Shown in pieces: positions 24,666-37,700 of a stretch of DNA of 64,000 nucleotides. Position numbers and translations under genes: made by a program. Numbering within the stretch: the first letter of the stretch is position 1; every line of letters begins with the position of its first letter. Origin of the DNA: Tubulanus polymorphus. Taxonomy: Eukaryota > Nemertea > Palaeonemertea > Tubulaniformes > Tubulanidae. The notes below the pieces were generated by a model, which worked only from the letters and a program-made list of their open reading frames with translations, was not told the origin of the DNA and did not search any database. The DNA is taken from the NCBI RefSeq assembly GCF_964204645.1, contig NC_134025.1, positions 28,426,001 to 28,490,000 on the forward strand. The letters run 5' to 3'.

Positions 24666-27600
24666 ATGTATAAGCAATATCTCAGTGAAGTAAGATGCAA
24701 TATTTTGAAATGATTTGTATTGATGAATCCATTTATTGAAAGAATTTATCCTTTGGTTGCCGTTTTTATTGAAACCCCACCACAATTTATTTCAGGTGAA
24801 ACAGCAGATAAAAATAGAGGCTGCTGAGCCTGAGGAGGTCGAGGAAGGCACACCTATAATAGATGATACAAGTGATGAACTGTTTAATGATGATGAGATA
24901 GATAAATGTTGGCAAATCATTTATGAACGAGATAGAATAGCATTAAAATGTGACAAATATGAAATATCGACTTCTAAAGGAGGCTGGAAACCGATACGAT
25001 TGTTTGTTTCATCTACATTTTCTGACTTTTTCAATGAAAGAGAAATTTTAGTTAAACGGGTGAGTGCCAGAAACAGATAGATACCGGGATCACAAGCAAA
25101 ACTAGAATGCATCATTCTTTTGTAACAATTAAACATATGTCTAGGTATTTCCTGAACTGCAAGAATGGTTATATCAACGAAATCTTTATCTGGTTGAATG
25201 CGATTTACGTTGGGGCATTCCTAAATTCACATCAACAGCTGAAACTATAGCGACATGCATGGAAGAGATAGATCGCTGTAAACAAGACAATGTACAGCCA
25301 TTCTTTCTAAATATGACTGGTTATAGGTAAATATATACATTACTTCTAATACACGTATGAACTAACGTAGAACTTATCGATGTTTGTTATATTTCAATTA
25401 TAGGTATGGTTGGGTCCCTACGAAGGAAGATATATCAACAAATTTAAGAGAACAGTATCACTGGGTTGACGATGTTTCAATTACTTGTATGGAAATACTT
25501 CATGGAGCGTTCTGGTTGAGGAATAGAAATGCTCTTTTCATGTTTAGAGATGTTTTAGGAAAAATACCTGCAGATCACGAAAGATATTTCTTTGAAAAAG
25601 ATCCCTTAGCACGTAATCATGTCGAGGTATAATTGCAAAGATTGTTCAGTGTTTAGGCTCCAAGCTTCGTTTCAATATCATATTTAGATGTCTTTGTGAA
25701 ATTGTAGTGTTTGAAACGCAAAATCATCGAAAGATTTCCAGAACAAGTGTTTAATTATGCATGCTCCGTAAAGGGAGTTGAAGAATTATCTGGCAGAAAT
25801 CGGGTATGAATTATGTGAAGTATGACCGAAATTATACATTTGAACATCTTTGAATATTCAGTTTTCACTGGCATTTCTGTATTGGTTATGTGTGGTTGTA
25901 TTGTATTTTAAGGTTGTATTAACCGGGCTCGATGACTTCAGTAATATAGTGTTAAACTTCTTCAAAGAAACTATTAACCGAGAATACGGTGATCAATCAT
26001 CAGCCTTATCTTCTTATCAAACCCGTAAGTTGATCGAATTCTCAGTCGAATTTCTGTTATTCTATTAACCATAGTATATAACAATTTCGTTATCAATGTA
26101 TTAAAGCTTATTCCTTAGGAGGATTTCTCATTTATTGCAAAATTATGACCACAGTATTTTATAGATTAGTTTTAAATTATATCTCCAGAATTATCATCCC
26201 ACACACAATACATGCATCAGAAAGCTGAAATCTTTTATGGGCGAAAGACTGAACAGGATATTCTGAGAAAGTTTTTGCATGGCAAATGCACAATTGAGAA
26301 CGAAAGTAAACCAAATGATGAAGTAGTTTTCAGAAAAGACATGGAATTATGGTACATGCCTGTTGATACTGTTAATCCTATTATGTATGTAATGGCTGCA
26401 CCTGGGTATGGGAAGTCGACGTTACTAGCTGATACTGTTAAATTCATGGTATCTGAAGTAAGAACTACACAATTTCTCAATCAACATCAATTTCTCATTA
26501 TTCTATAGCGAAATAACCTAAAGCTTAATGTCAATTTCAGGAATGCAATAACTTATTCTACCACTTTTGTGGTCTTTCTGGTGATCCGTGTGTACTTCTA
26601 GCAAGATTGATTACTTTCCTCGATGTCATAAAAAGTAATGAAGGTAAGAATATTATTCATATCAAAACCTTCTCTGTTACCTTGAAAGCAAACTGTTTGT
26701 TTATCATTGATTATCTTGCAGATGAAAGCTGTACAAAATTTGATGACTATCTACGTCTGTCTGAAACTGATTTGGCTAAAATATTCAAACAATCTTTATT
26801 AGAATGTTCAACAAAACCTATTTGTATAGTTATAGATGCTCTTAATGAGGTTTGTATTGAGTTTTCTTTCTCCTACTTTAAATGATTATGAATCTATTCA
26901 TTTTGTATTTCTCAAATTTTAGTTGTTGACTAACCAATCACCAGATCATTTGTCATGGCTTCCTCCAGCATTTCCGTCCAATATTTACTGCATTGTTAGT
27001 TGCGTTGAAGATCATCTGCCCACTCTCAGTCGCCTCGGGGACCGTTTGACCAAACAACTGAAAATCGACCATTTGGGCAAAGATGCCAGTCGGATGTTTG
27101 TAGAAAACTTTTTTCACAACTACTCAAAGGTACCAGTAGTTTAAAGACTGGCCGTACTAGCGTTGAATTCGACCAGGAATTTCTGTCAAGGGTACAAACT
27201 TTTATGCTTTCAGAAATTAGATGGAGAACAATTGACTCTGCTGATGGAGAAAGCTGAATGGGTATCACCTCTGTGGTTACAAATAGCGTGTGAAGAGTTA
27301 CGCACACTCGGAGATTATACACTAGTCACCGAAATCATTGAGAATTTAGACATCAATATGAAAGGTTTACTGTCTCAGATAATAACTCGTTTAGCCTGTG
27401 ATGATCACACTCAGTCGCTTCAAAAGGTAATCAACATTGTTCAATAATTTCTTTTCTCATTCTGTATGCAAAAGTAACTTACTTTTATAACTATTTACAG
27501 CTATTAGCAGTGATAGCTTGTTCTGAATATGGTATTTTGGAAACAGATGTCTGTCAATTGCTTGGAGATTTCAAACAAAACATTCCATTGCCTCCTTCAC

Positions 27601-28449
27601 ATTGGGCACATTTACGCAGGGTTCTATCGAGTTTCATCAAAACGTATCCATTCAACCCTCCAGCGATAAACTTTGTTCACGGCACCGTGAAGAAGGTATA
27701 ATATGTACATTTTTGAGCCGAGTTTTATTCTAGGAATGAAGAATGCATTGGTATCTTTCAATTTCTTAAAGGCTGTTTTTGATATTTGCAACCTCCGTGA
27801 TTTGAAAACCGTCCAGAACTGGCACGCATTATTCGCCGATTTCTATCAATTCCATTGTAAACACGAGATTGCCAATATTCTGCCAATACATCTTCTCAAA
27901 GCTGGATACACCAAAAGGTATAATACTTTCAGCATTTCATGCAACAGGATATCTCCGTTTTTACATCTATTCAAATGATTTTCTTCTAGATTGCTCAGCT
28001 TTATAGATGATACAAGAAACAAGATCAAGATACCAATCTTCAAGCAACGAATGTACAAAAATGTGAGTATACCTAAACGAAATAATGATTTAAGACCAAT
28101 TTCAGTTCATCTGGTATAATATATACACAATCCTTTGATCTTTTTACAGAAATTACGCTGTCAACAGGCAATTGTACCAAATATGACTAGTCCAGCCATT
28201 ATTTGCAATTTTTGTGGTTGTCACATCATTGGTGAAAACAACGAATGTTGTTTTTGTAATGTTCGGTATTCTCAACAGTCATTGGTTGCAGCTATGTTAT
28301 GTATGCAGCATCGTTCTCGTCATTCAAATAGGAATACGTGCTTCAAATGTGGTAAAATTACACTCGAAAAAATGATCAAATGTGAAGCTAAAATATGCAT
28401 ATTTTGTAACACTGGTCTTAATAAATGTTGTAAACTTATTGTTCATTAA
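24666..28449 (+). CDS. DUF4062-NACHT P-loop NTPase with Cys-rich C-terminal tail
   Basis: Fifteen exons (24666-24689, 24796-25059, 25145-25326, 25404-25626, 25708-25803, 25913-26024, 26189-26457, 26541-26643, 26722-26849, 26923-27129, 27214-27426, 27501-27695, 27772-27917, 27990-28062, 28150-28449) give 844 residues. DUF4062 (about 75-170) shows IRLFVSSTFSDFFNERE, VECDLRWGIP and GYRYGWVP. The NACHT module has Walker A APGYGKST (about 371-378) and Walker B ICIVIDALNE (about 458-467), then helical regions. The last 99 residues hold 15 Cys in CxxC pairs (CNFCGC, CCFC, CFKC, CIFC), probably binding zinc. Relatives such as TEP1, nephrocystin-3 and 'DDB_G0287407-like' proteins usually continue into TPR or WD repeats, which are absent here. 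Function is unknown; signalling or immune scaffolding is only inferred. The 8-codon first exon is the least certain. Confidence 0.82.
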
Positions 28450-28752
28450 ACTTGATCCATACTAAATCTAAAGCAGCAATCTATCCATGTCTCCATTTGT
28501 TATTCCTGTGCCATAATCTTCTCACAATTTACTCAACTAAGCTGTTTTTTTTGTGATTATGATAATAATGAATATGAATCAGTTTTATTTATGACAGTGG
28601 TTATATTGATTATACATTGTTCTTGTTATCTATGATACACTCATTTTATCTACAATTTAGCAATATAGATATGTTTAGGACATTTTATATCTTTTTGCAA
28701 TATACATTTATTTACAAATGAATTTTTTTTTTTTAATTTAATTAATGGGATT
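28450..28752. other. Convergent 3' ends of the NACHT gene and STAT
   Basis: About 300 A/T-rich bases separate the two stop codons. TTTATT at 28707-28712 is the minus-strand AATAAA for STAT. Nothing else is recognised. Confidence 0.5.
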
Positions 28753-31700
28753 TCACTCAATTTCCATTTCGTTACTAAAGCCTTCTTCAAGATCCCGAAG
28801 GACAAGACTCGTCAAATTCCCCAAGCTTGTAGTATCCATGATTTCTGTTACCACATTTGGTCCATTGCAATAACTGCTATTTCTGAAATTTCAAAATTGA
28901 CTAGTAAAGTTACAGGCTATAACCAAGGCTGTAATTAGGAATGATTTCTTAAAGGAATGGTTACACGCTTACATCTGATAGGGAACTTGCTGTGAAAACG
29001 GTACATCTACATTCACCAGATTCTGAATTGTGCAAAGTTGCGTGCTGACATCATCCGCTGATAGTTGTGGAATTGAAAATTCTCTAGCAGTAGTTTGATG
29101 GGGATACGTCCCTGGTAGAGGCAAAGAACCGCCTGGTGAAGATGGAGCCGGACTAAGACACGAGAATTGCGTCGACGGCGTCAATGGAGCATCGGATAAA
29201 CAGCTCGACATCGGTGAAATCGGACCAGACGAACCAGATCCTATACGCCTGTAATACCCACATACCGGTGTCATCGATATAGAATATAAACATAAACCAC
29301 CGGTCAAATAATGACATGTGATATGTGCTTACCGTCTGGCCTGCATTTTTTGTTCACGTCTCAGTGGCAAATATCCATCAAGATTCACTGCATCTAAAAT
29401 GAAATTGAACATGCACTCGTAAAAAATGTATAAACGTAAAAATCTAAATATGTCAGTTACAGAAACTAACCTTCTTCATCCATAAAATCAGCAAATGCTA
29501 CGTTGATAGGTTCACGCGGGTACAAATACAGAAGTGGTTTATCCAATAATTCATCTTCGATTCCCATTCGCGTCAACATCAAACCAAAGCTTTGCTCTTT
29601 GCTCCTATTTGTTTCTTTGTCATATAATTCTTTGAGGAAAAATGGATTTCCGTGAGCGACTTCATTATCTGATAAACATACAAAAAAATACACATTGCTT
29701 TGTATTTTTACATCATTTTCTGCAATCGTTTAGCTAAAATAATCACATGTACGTTACCAAGAACAACAGCTACAGATAATGCTCCATAAGGCACAGACTT
29801 TTTATTGATGTACGTTTCACTGAATCGAAGAAGAAATGTTCCATTCGGTTTACCACTCATCAATTCATTCGTTCTTTGTTTCGTTATGTAGCCAATAATT
29901 TTACTGAAAAAGTAAAACACAGATCGTTAGGAATTTCTATAAATTCAATTTATGCAAATTCAATCTCGTTACACTTACTTGTCTCTCCAGACATTAGGCA
30001 AACATTTCGAAATGAAATTCAATGTGGCGTGGTACCATCGCCAGAATGTGAATGAGTTGTTTGGAGGAATCGTCTCTTCGTTGAATTTTTTCCATGTTAT
30101 CTCCGTGGTAGAGTCATCAACAGGGCCTACTACAAAATCAAATAGAATTTCTTCGACAATTAAGAAAAAAATATAATATGTTAATTTCACTTGGAACTAT
30201 TCGTACCTATTAACTTCTCTTTGAAGAACTCAATATTCTCTTGAGTTAGTATGCGTCTAGTTTGCTTGAAACATTCAACTTTCAACAGATTTATAAAGTC
30301 TTTCCAGCTCACCCTTCTCACAGTACTCTCTGGCAGTTGATTCTTAAAATATGTAAAGAATGATTTTTCGTTTTTTTTGCTCTCAGTTTGAAGAGAAACA
30401 AGCATCAAGTTGCAACAATGCATCAAAAGCTTACCAGCTCACGGAAGGCATTATCCCAAATAATAGTTGCCATACAGTTACATTCCTGCGATGTGTGAGA
30501 CGTTCTTGCAACTATAGACAATGATTTTATCTGCAAAAGGTCCCAATTGCAAAATTGTTAACTTTCGGATAATTCACATCTATCGAATATATGATGAAGT
30601 CATTCTAAATATCATTTGTCTGGTGTAAATACATGTGTGAACATGTACAAAGATTGATTGGTGATAATGAATGAAGCTTGATTTTTCTAGAATGATGAAG
30701 CTGCGCAGTAGTATCATCAGAAGCAAAAAGCCCAGCATCTAATCTGAAATTTCACTTTCTACAAAATGCCTTTTAAATAATGAATCTTATAACGCTGAAC
30801 AGTCTCTTTGTGCAATCGAATAAATCTTGGTTATACTTTCAAAGCCATAGCGGAATGCTCAGTAAAAATCATTCTCAAACCTGTATTGGAATTGTTAATT
30901 GGTTGTTAATTGGACTTAAGTAGTATGGACAATTTCCCACCTCCATATTAGGCACTTTCAAAGGTTCTTTCAACGCCGGAAACTTGATTGAAGCCGTTGT
31001 TTTGAAGGACATGTAATATTTCTGTTCAGCAACTTTCACATCACAAGGTAATGTCTTGAAATCTTTGACGATAAGTTTATTGAATCTGGCTGTCACAATT
31101 CCATTCGACTGAACAAACTTTGCGCTGTTATTTTTGATGGAATTATTTGATTCGCCTGCAGCATTAAAAAAGGTCGCTTCAACTGCCTCATATAAAACTG
31201 ATGGACATTTAAACGAAGGCAACAGACACCTGCAAAACAAGATGAAAACATTTCTTGTAAGCTACTGAACTTCAAAGAATTATGAAATGAAAAATGTTGC
31301 CAATTTCAATAATCCACACCTCAGAATCACCGCAAAGTCTTTTGACTCTTTGTCTTTCAGTTTCATTAATTGTGGTGGTTGCATTTCAATAATGATGGAA
31401 CTGAAATAGAATAAATTTATGAAAAAATAACTTGATAATTGAAAGATGATGATTTCCCGCAAGAATACTGTTTGTCTGTGTAAAGAATATAAGGTGATGA
31501 AGTCAGTAACAACATTATCAAATTTGTACATACTCTCGAACTAATGTCTTCATTTTTTCCAGCAATGATGTATAGTATTTATTCATAATGACGTTCAATT
31601 CTTGTTTACTCTTAACCTTCAAGATCAAAGGCACCGCTTTGATAGTCAGTGCCATGCACTCCTCACATAACAGAAAAAATTCACAAAACCTGAAAAAATG

Positions 31701-33786
31701 CCATGAATGGTTTCATTGCAATATCCGGTAACATTGAATTGTGCATGTAAATACTTCATATATACGTATGAATGTGTATATCCAGGACTTACAACTTCTG
31801 CATTACATCCAATGAGAGAAAATCTTTAGCTTCAAGTTCACCAATAGGAAACTTCTGTTCATTTCTCCAAGCCATAACATCAGACAGTAAAGCTGCGTGT
31901 TCAGCTGAACATATTTCAATAAACTGGTTCAGATAGTTACACAGCTTCTGTAAATACACAATAATGATTCGATGAAATTGCCTCGAAATCTCTCCATAAA
32001 AATCTAGGAACGATGAGAAAATTCTTTCACCTCTAGATACTTAGAAAGAAGATATAAATTACTTTGGGATGCCAAGCCATCAGATTCTAGTCTCCTACTC
32101 TTTGTACCTAGACAAGAAACCAAATATTTAGTCCCTCGTACTCATAATCTTAGTAAATCTTTAATCTAAAATTCTTAAAATTTACACCTGTAGGTGACGG
32201 TGCGGTTTCTTGATTCGAATTATCTTGTTCCATGTTACCAATGGCTTGTGCAATCTCCTGAAAGATAATGTGTTACCGGTACATTAACTATGGTATACAT
32301 ACAATGAAAACAACTGTAAACTTTAGAATGATGCAATACATACACCTCTAAGTAAAGACAGTTGGTTCAAGCGATTGCGATGTGGCTGTTCTGGTGACGA
32401 TGATTCTTGCGGATATATCGTTTCAATTACTGTAGATCCTTGATTCACCTTACACTAGAACACCATAGATATCGAAGAGAAATTACAATAATTAGTAGCA
32501 CTTTAAAAACGATATCACGCAGAGGATCTGAATTAGGGAGGGAATCATTTTGCATCCCCAAAAAAGTGAAATGGAGTAAATAAAGTAAATGACTATGGCA
32601 TATTACGGGAATAGATAATGTGAACAAATCATGCGCCAATTCATAGAAGAGAATTGATTATTCATAATAGATTTTGTTGTGCTAACATAAACACATATTT
32701 CTATTCACAAACAGAACTGAATTCAACTTGATGCAATTTATTGTACTGATGGTACATTCACACATATCTAATAGCAATGTAGCAACAATTCGATAAGATT
32801 TATGATTCTATAGATGAAATATAAATAGATTTATATAATTTAGAAATGGCAATACAGATTTCAGAATTTATTTATGATCTATGAATATGGGTGCATTTAT
32901 GAGAGGAATGAATGGATACAATGAAACTAGAAGTTATAAACTGGATGGATACATGTCCAACATCACATCCTTGTTTGAGGAAAATTAGTAACAAACCTAT
33001 CAACTACAATGACTATGAAAAAATTATGAAAAGATATAAAGCAGGTACAAACAAAGGACTGAAAACATAAAACATGTTCATCTAAAACTTACAGCCTCTT
33101 GTTTTTCATACTGAAATAGACATCATTTGGTTAAAACATATTGCACAATCAATACAAATGGGTATTTCGTAGCTTCCCTGCGTAAGGTCTTGTATGGTGT
33201 GTGCAATAAAAAAATTCATGAGTCTTTACGAATTTAGATATGACTGTTTTATTTTTACTTACAAATGTTTCAATAATTCGCTGTTCCGTCTTCAAACATT
33301 CTTGAAGGGCTTTAAAAAACTGGAGTGGATCATCGAAATTTTTCTGTCAAATAAAGAAAAATGATGATGAAAAACACTAAAAACATTTATCGATACAAAG
33401 AGTTTGATACTGTCGTTTGTTAATAGAATTCTATGCGACAAAATCGCATCCCCGCAAACCTTCAATCTGTTTTTGATTGGTATGAAACATAATTCATTTG
33501 CTCTGTTAACTTTGGAAATCAATTCTTCAAACCACTGAGCTGCAAACCGCTGATTTTCATCAGTCCTATGAAAATTGAAAAGGACAAATAAATAGAAGTC
33601 TAACAGGCAGTTAGGCTAAAGAGGGGATTCATCTGTTAGAATTTACCAGTCTTTGCTATCAATCCATGCGTGATACGTTTCTCTCAGTCCAAAAGGAATG
33701 TTTTTCTCCTCATAGATACTGAACAGAAATTGCGTATCATTTTCGTCGTGTTCTAGAACACTTCGTAAATCACTGTATTTACTCAT
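28753..33786 (-). CDS. STAT transcription factor (STAT5/6-like)
   Basis: Nineteen coding exons (33786-33647, 33565-33511, 33343-33263, 33110-33093, 32448-32344, 32257-32188, 32107-32031, 31947-31793, 31689-31534, 31400-31320, 31229-30881, 30530-30435, 30342-30207, 30126-29979, 29903-29758, 29668-29471, 29393-29333, 29248-28973, 28882-28753) give 825 residues. In order come the STAT N-domain, a coiled coil (about 100-310), the DNA-binding domain, a linker (WDNAFREL, FTFWRWYHATLNF), and SH2 with NGTFLLRFSE, where Arg582 should bind phosphotyrosine. Tyr678 in LDGYLPLRR sits at the JAK-site position. A Ser/Pro/Thr-rich transactivation tail follows. The tyrosine motif and linker are closest to STAT5/6. 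Phosphorylated STATs dimerise and activate cytokine-type target genes. Exon 4 is only 18 nt. A 5'UTR exon probably ends at 34278. Confidence 0.94.
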
Positions 33787-34770
33787 TGCGCTGTAGTGTC
33801 TGTAATAAAATATTTCAACATCAAAAATCTTTTAAAGAGATGAAAATTTTGACCAAATCACAACACAAAAACACACAATAACAAATTGCAATTCAAATCA
33901 TTCTTCAGATCTGACACAATTTAAAACGCACATCCGTCATCCTGACCTAGTAGGCCCCTACCTACTATAACTGATAAGAAAACCATACATTTTCATTTAG
34001 CATGTCGTCAGGTACTCGTACTGGTGACAAGACATATCTAACTTTTAGCCTATCTATGCATGATGCATGCTATTGCTCGATGCGGAGCTAAAAATAGTAG
34101 AATAATTAAAAATTATAATAGCCTCACTTACTACTAATCTACTAAAAAAAGGCTAAGCTTACACTACTCACAAAAAAGGGAAAAAAGGCTCGTTTTATCA
34201 TGTTTATCATAATTAAGTCTGGAGGCCTACCACGGCTCACTATTAGAATGTTTTATAACATGACACAAATTCTATACCTGCTTCCTCAACAAACTTGAAA
34301 GAGCTGAACTCTCAATTCATCATATCAAAACACGAATATAGTTCATACTCGGTATTGGGGTCATGGGTTTTCCCATAGATTGATATTGACGGTGGCGCAT
34401 AGTGGTGCTTTCAATTCAAAATAGACGGCGCTGTCAATACGATTGTAAGCGGGTGGCTCCGGTAAATTCCTACCGCCAGGTTCGAATTATCCTAGATGGC
34501 GTTGTCTTAGAACCGCCAGCATTCAAAAATAAGTCCTCATGAAAAATACATTAGAATCACTTTAAAATCGATCTATTTAATCTATTTTGATAAGCCAAGT
34601 GTCAGGTATGTAGATAATCACATTAAGCCCAGCGTCTATCTTTCAGGGATAAGATTTAAGTTGCAATTCGTGGATTTGTCTTGATCTTCAAAAAATTTTC
34701 AAAATCAAATTCAAAAAAGAAGAATAAACTCGTTTTATCGATATTTCAGTTTTTCACCCGTTATTGAACA
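33787..34770. promoter_or_regulatory. Divergent promoter region between STAT and CEP295
   Basis: 984 bp separate the start codons. The minus side has an acceptor at about 33799 and a noncoding first-exon donor (GTATAG) at 34277-34272. Transcription starts probably lie at 34300-34760. No coding frame is supported. Confidence 0.45.
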
Positions 34771-37700
34771 ATGAAGGTCAGTCAGTATCGACTGAGTCCT
34801 AACGAAGTTGAGAAATTATTGAAGGAAGAACATGAACGTCGAAAAAAATTACGGATTATTCAGGTAAATTAGATTCTTACATGCTTCATGATAATTCATC
34901 AAAAAACAATGAGACAATTTTGATAGAAATCCACTTACTTCACTTATGTATTGCCAAGCCTGGAATAGATTGTTATATTGATGTTAAAAACATGGTTTTT
35001 GTTTTCATAAGGTTCGAGAACAATCAAAAGCCCGTGCAGCGAAAATAAGGACTGCCGTGAAAGAAGAAAGAGAAAGACAGCTTAGACTACTGGAAGATAA
35101 AGCGCGGGTAAATAGAATAGAATCTGCGTGGGAAATTTGCTGCTTGAACTTTTTGTCAAATATTCAATTACGATGTATTTTGTCATGAATAGGCGGAGCT
35201 TGAAGCAGAACGTCAAGAAAAAATCAAACAATTAGAAAATGAATATGAGCGCTGTTTAAAATCAGTTGGTGAAGCTCATACTCACGCATCTGATTTAGAT
35301 AAGGTAAATTCGACGCTATGAAAACGTTCCTGAAGACGAACAAACTTTGATGATTGGTTCTGAATTTCCAATTTGCACGTTTCTAGGAGCATAAAGATGT
35401 AAAAAGACAAATCAAAAGAGAAAAAGATGATTTGAGGGCTAGAAAAAGACATGTTGTGGCATTGAAGAAGGAGAAGATTCAAAACGATCTCCAAAAATAC
35501 GAAGAAACTAAAACAATCATCGCCAGGTCGGATACGGTTCTCAATTTGTCTCTAAATGAGTTGATTGAAAGTAACTTTTTGATTATGATTTATTTCCTTG
35601 CAGACAACGTACACTTGAAAAAGAACGTGAAAGATCGGCTCACATTGCTAGTTTACCTCCTCCAAAACCAGATCCGGTGAATGAGATTGAACCTCCAAAA
35701 CGTACGTGGGTTTCATTTCCATCCAGGGTTCCTACAGACCTAGAGAAAATCGGGGGGTCCCGGATTTTTTTTTTCTCCTGCTGGAAAAATCACAGGGAAT
35801 TCTGACTTTTCTTAAAAAAAATCAAAGTCACTTGTCTTGTTGAACTCGCTGGACCAGCATAGAACCCTTCATAAGAAACAGCCCCCGCTGATGATACCTT
35901 TTACAATACAATCACGGAGTTTTTGGTGAAGGGTATGGGAAAATTGGGGAATTTTGGATTTCTTGTTAAGTAAAAACACTGCTGATAACACTTAGATGTA
36001 ATAGCTAAATATTTAGTTTATTTTTTTGATTTATTGTAGATAAACCAGTTACTGTTATCGATGCATTTTCGAGTACATATTTTCATTTGTCTGAAGAGGA
36101 TTATGCCGTTATTCGAGCTCAACCAGAGGAACAGGTTTGTATGTTATAAGAGTATATATTCAGAGTATATATTATAACAAACACCAGGACCCAGTTCCAC
36201 ATTTGTGAGTTGAAATTTGACTCTGAGTTAACTCGTTGAAAATGCACTGATTTCAACTCATAGTTAACTCTAACTCACAACTGTGGAACTTGGTCCTGGT
36301 GTTTGTTATAGGTGTTTTTCATGGAACGATCATCAATAATTCTTGACATGTTTTTATTTGCAGATCGACGCACGGCTCCTTGCCGAAGAAGAAGGACAAA
36401 AATACGAAGATGAATTGGAAGACGTCGGAAAAACCAGACGCGATTTCTCAGAAAAAGCGAATCTACGCGGCAAACATGCGTTACATAAGGAAGTCTTGAA
36501 ACGAGTAAGATTTATCAACATGAAAACCTGTAAATTAAAAATTTCCATGATACAAAATCGACATTTCATCTTGAACTGTATAATTAGGATTATGGTCAAC
36601 TGCTTCTTGATTTGAGTGATTTACAACGTAAAGATCGTGAAAGAAGGCAGAAAATAGTTCACAACATTCCCGTAAGTTTCTATCATGAGTAAGAGTCAAT
36701 TCTACCGGTAACCGATGAAATACGGCACATCTTAACCATTCTCCTTATACAGAGAAACGTCTTCCAACCTCCACATCGACATTTAGAAGAAAAAATGGAA
36801 CGGCAGCATTTGATGGAGATGAACTTTGAAGATATGTATACAGAACAACAAACAGGTATTTACAATATAAACGTTGATATGTGTTTAAACTGACTGCATA
36901 CCGTAGGTGTTTCTCATCATTATTGATTCTATTATTTCAGATAAATTTGAAAGGCCGGCTCTGTTAGATATCACTAATGAATCTCAAACTGAAGGTTAGT
37001 TGATGTTGCGCTTATTTCAAACCCGATGCTGAAATGCTGCTTGTTATTAATATCGGCGGTTAATTTCCAGGTGCAGGTTTAAAACATCTTTTGGATAAAG
37101 TTAAAAAGCAACAAGAGCGCTGGATACACGAAACAGATCAACAATATCCGGATCACGGTGAACCAGTTCCATCTGACGGTAGGTGAAATAAAGATCTTTC
37201 TAAATTATGAATTTAGTTCAAGCGTTAATGAAATGCTGTTGTCGTTGGTTGGTGGTTTTAGATGGTCCTGAAACATCAGAAGAAAAGGTTGTGGCAACTT
37301 CTGAGGAATCGCCGTTCATCACGGAGGAGAGTGAAGTAACAGATGTTGGAGTGACTGACCAACCAAGTGTCTCGCTTCCACAATCTACTACTCAATCACC
37401 AGGTATATTAATGATTAAGATAATTATTTATGATTCATGCATATGAAACATGCTGTCTGCTATGGTTTGATTCTAGGGTCAACAATCGGTGCGAATGACT
37501 CGGATGGCGTGTTACGTCACCCTCTCGAAGAAGCTATGAGAATAAGACAAGCGGCACAAAGACAAATTCAGTCAGTCGATAAGAAACTTCAGGTAGGAAA
37601 CTGTTTGTTTGATTGAAATAAACTCGTTATCGACATGAAATTCTGTACTTATTTGCGATCTCGATGCTTTTACAGGATTTTAGAGAGGAGAGAGCAGCTG

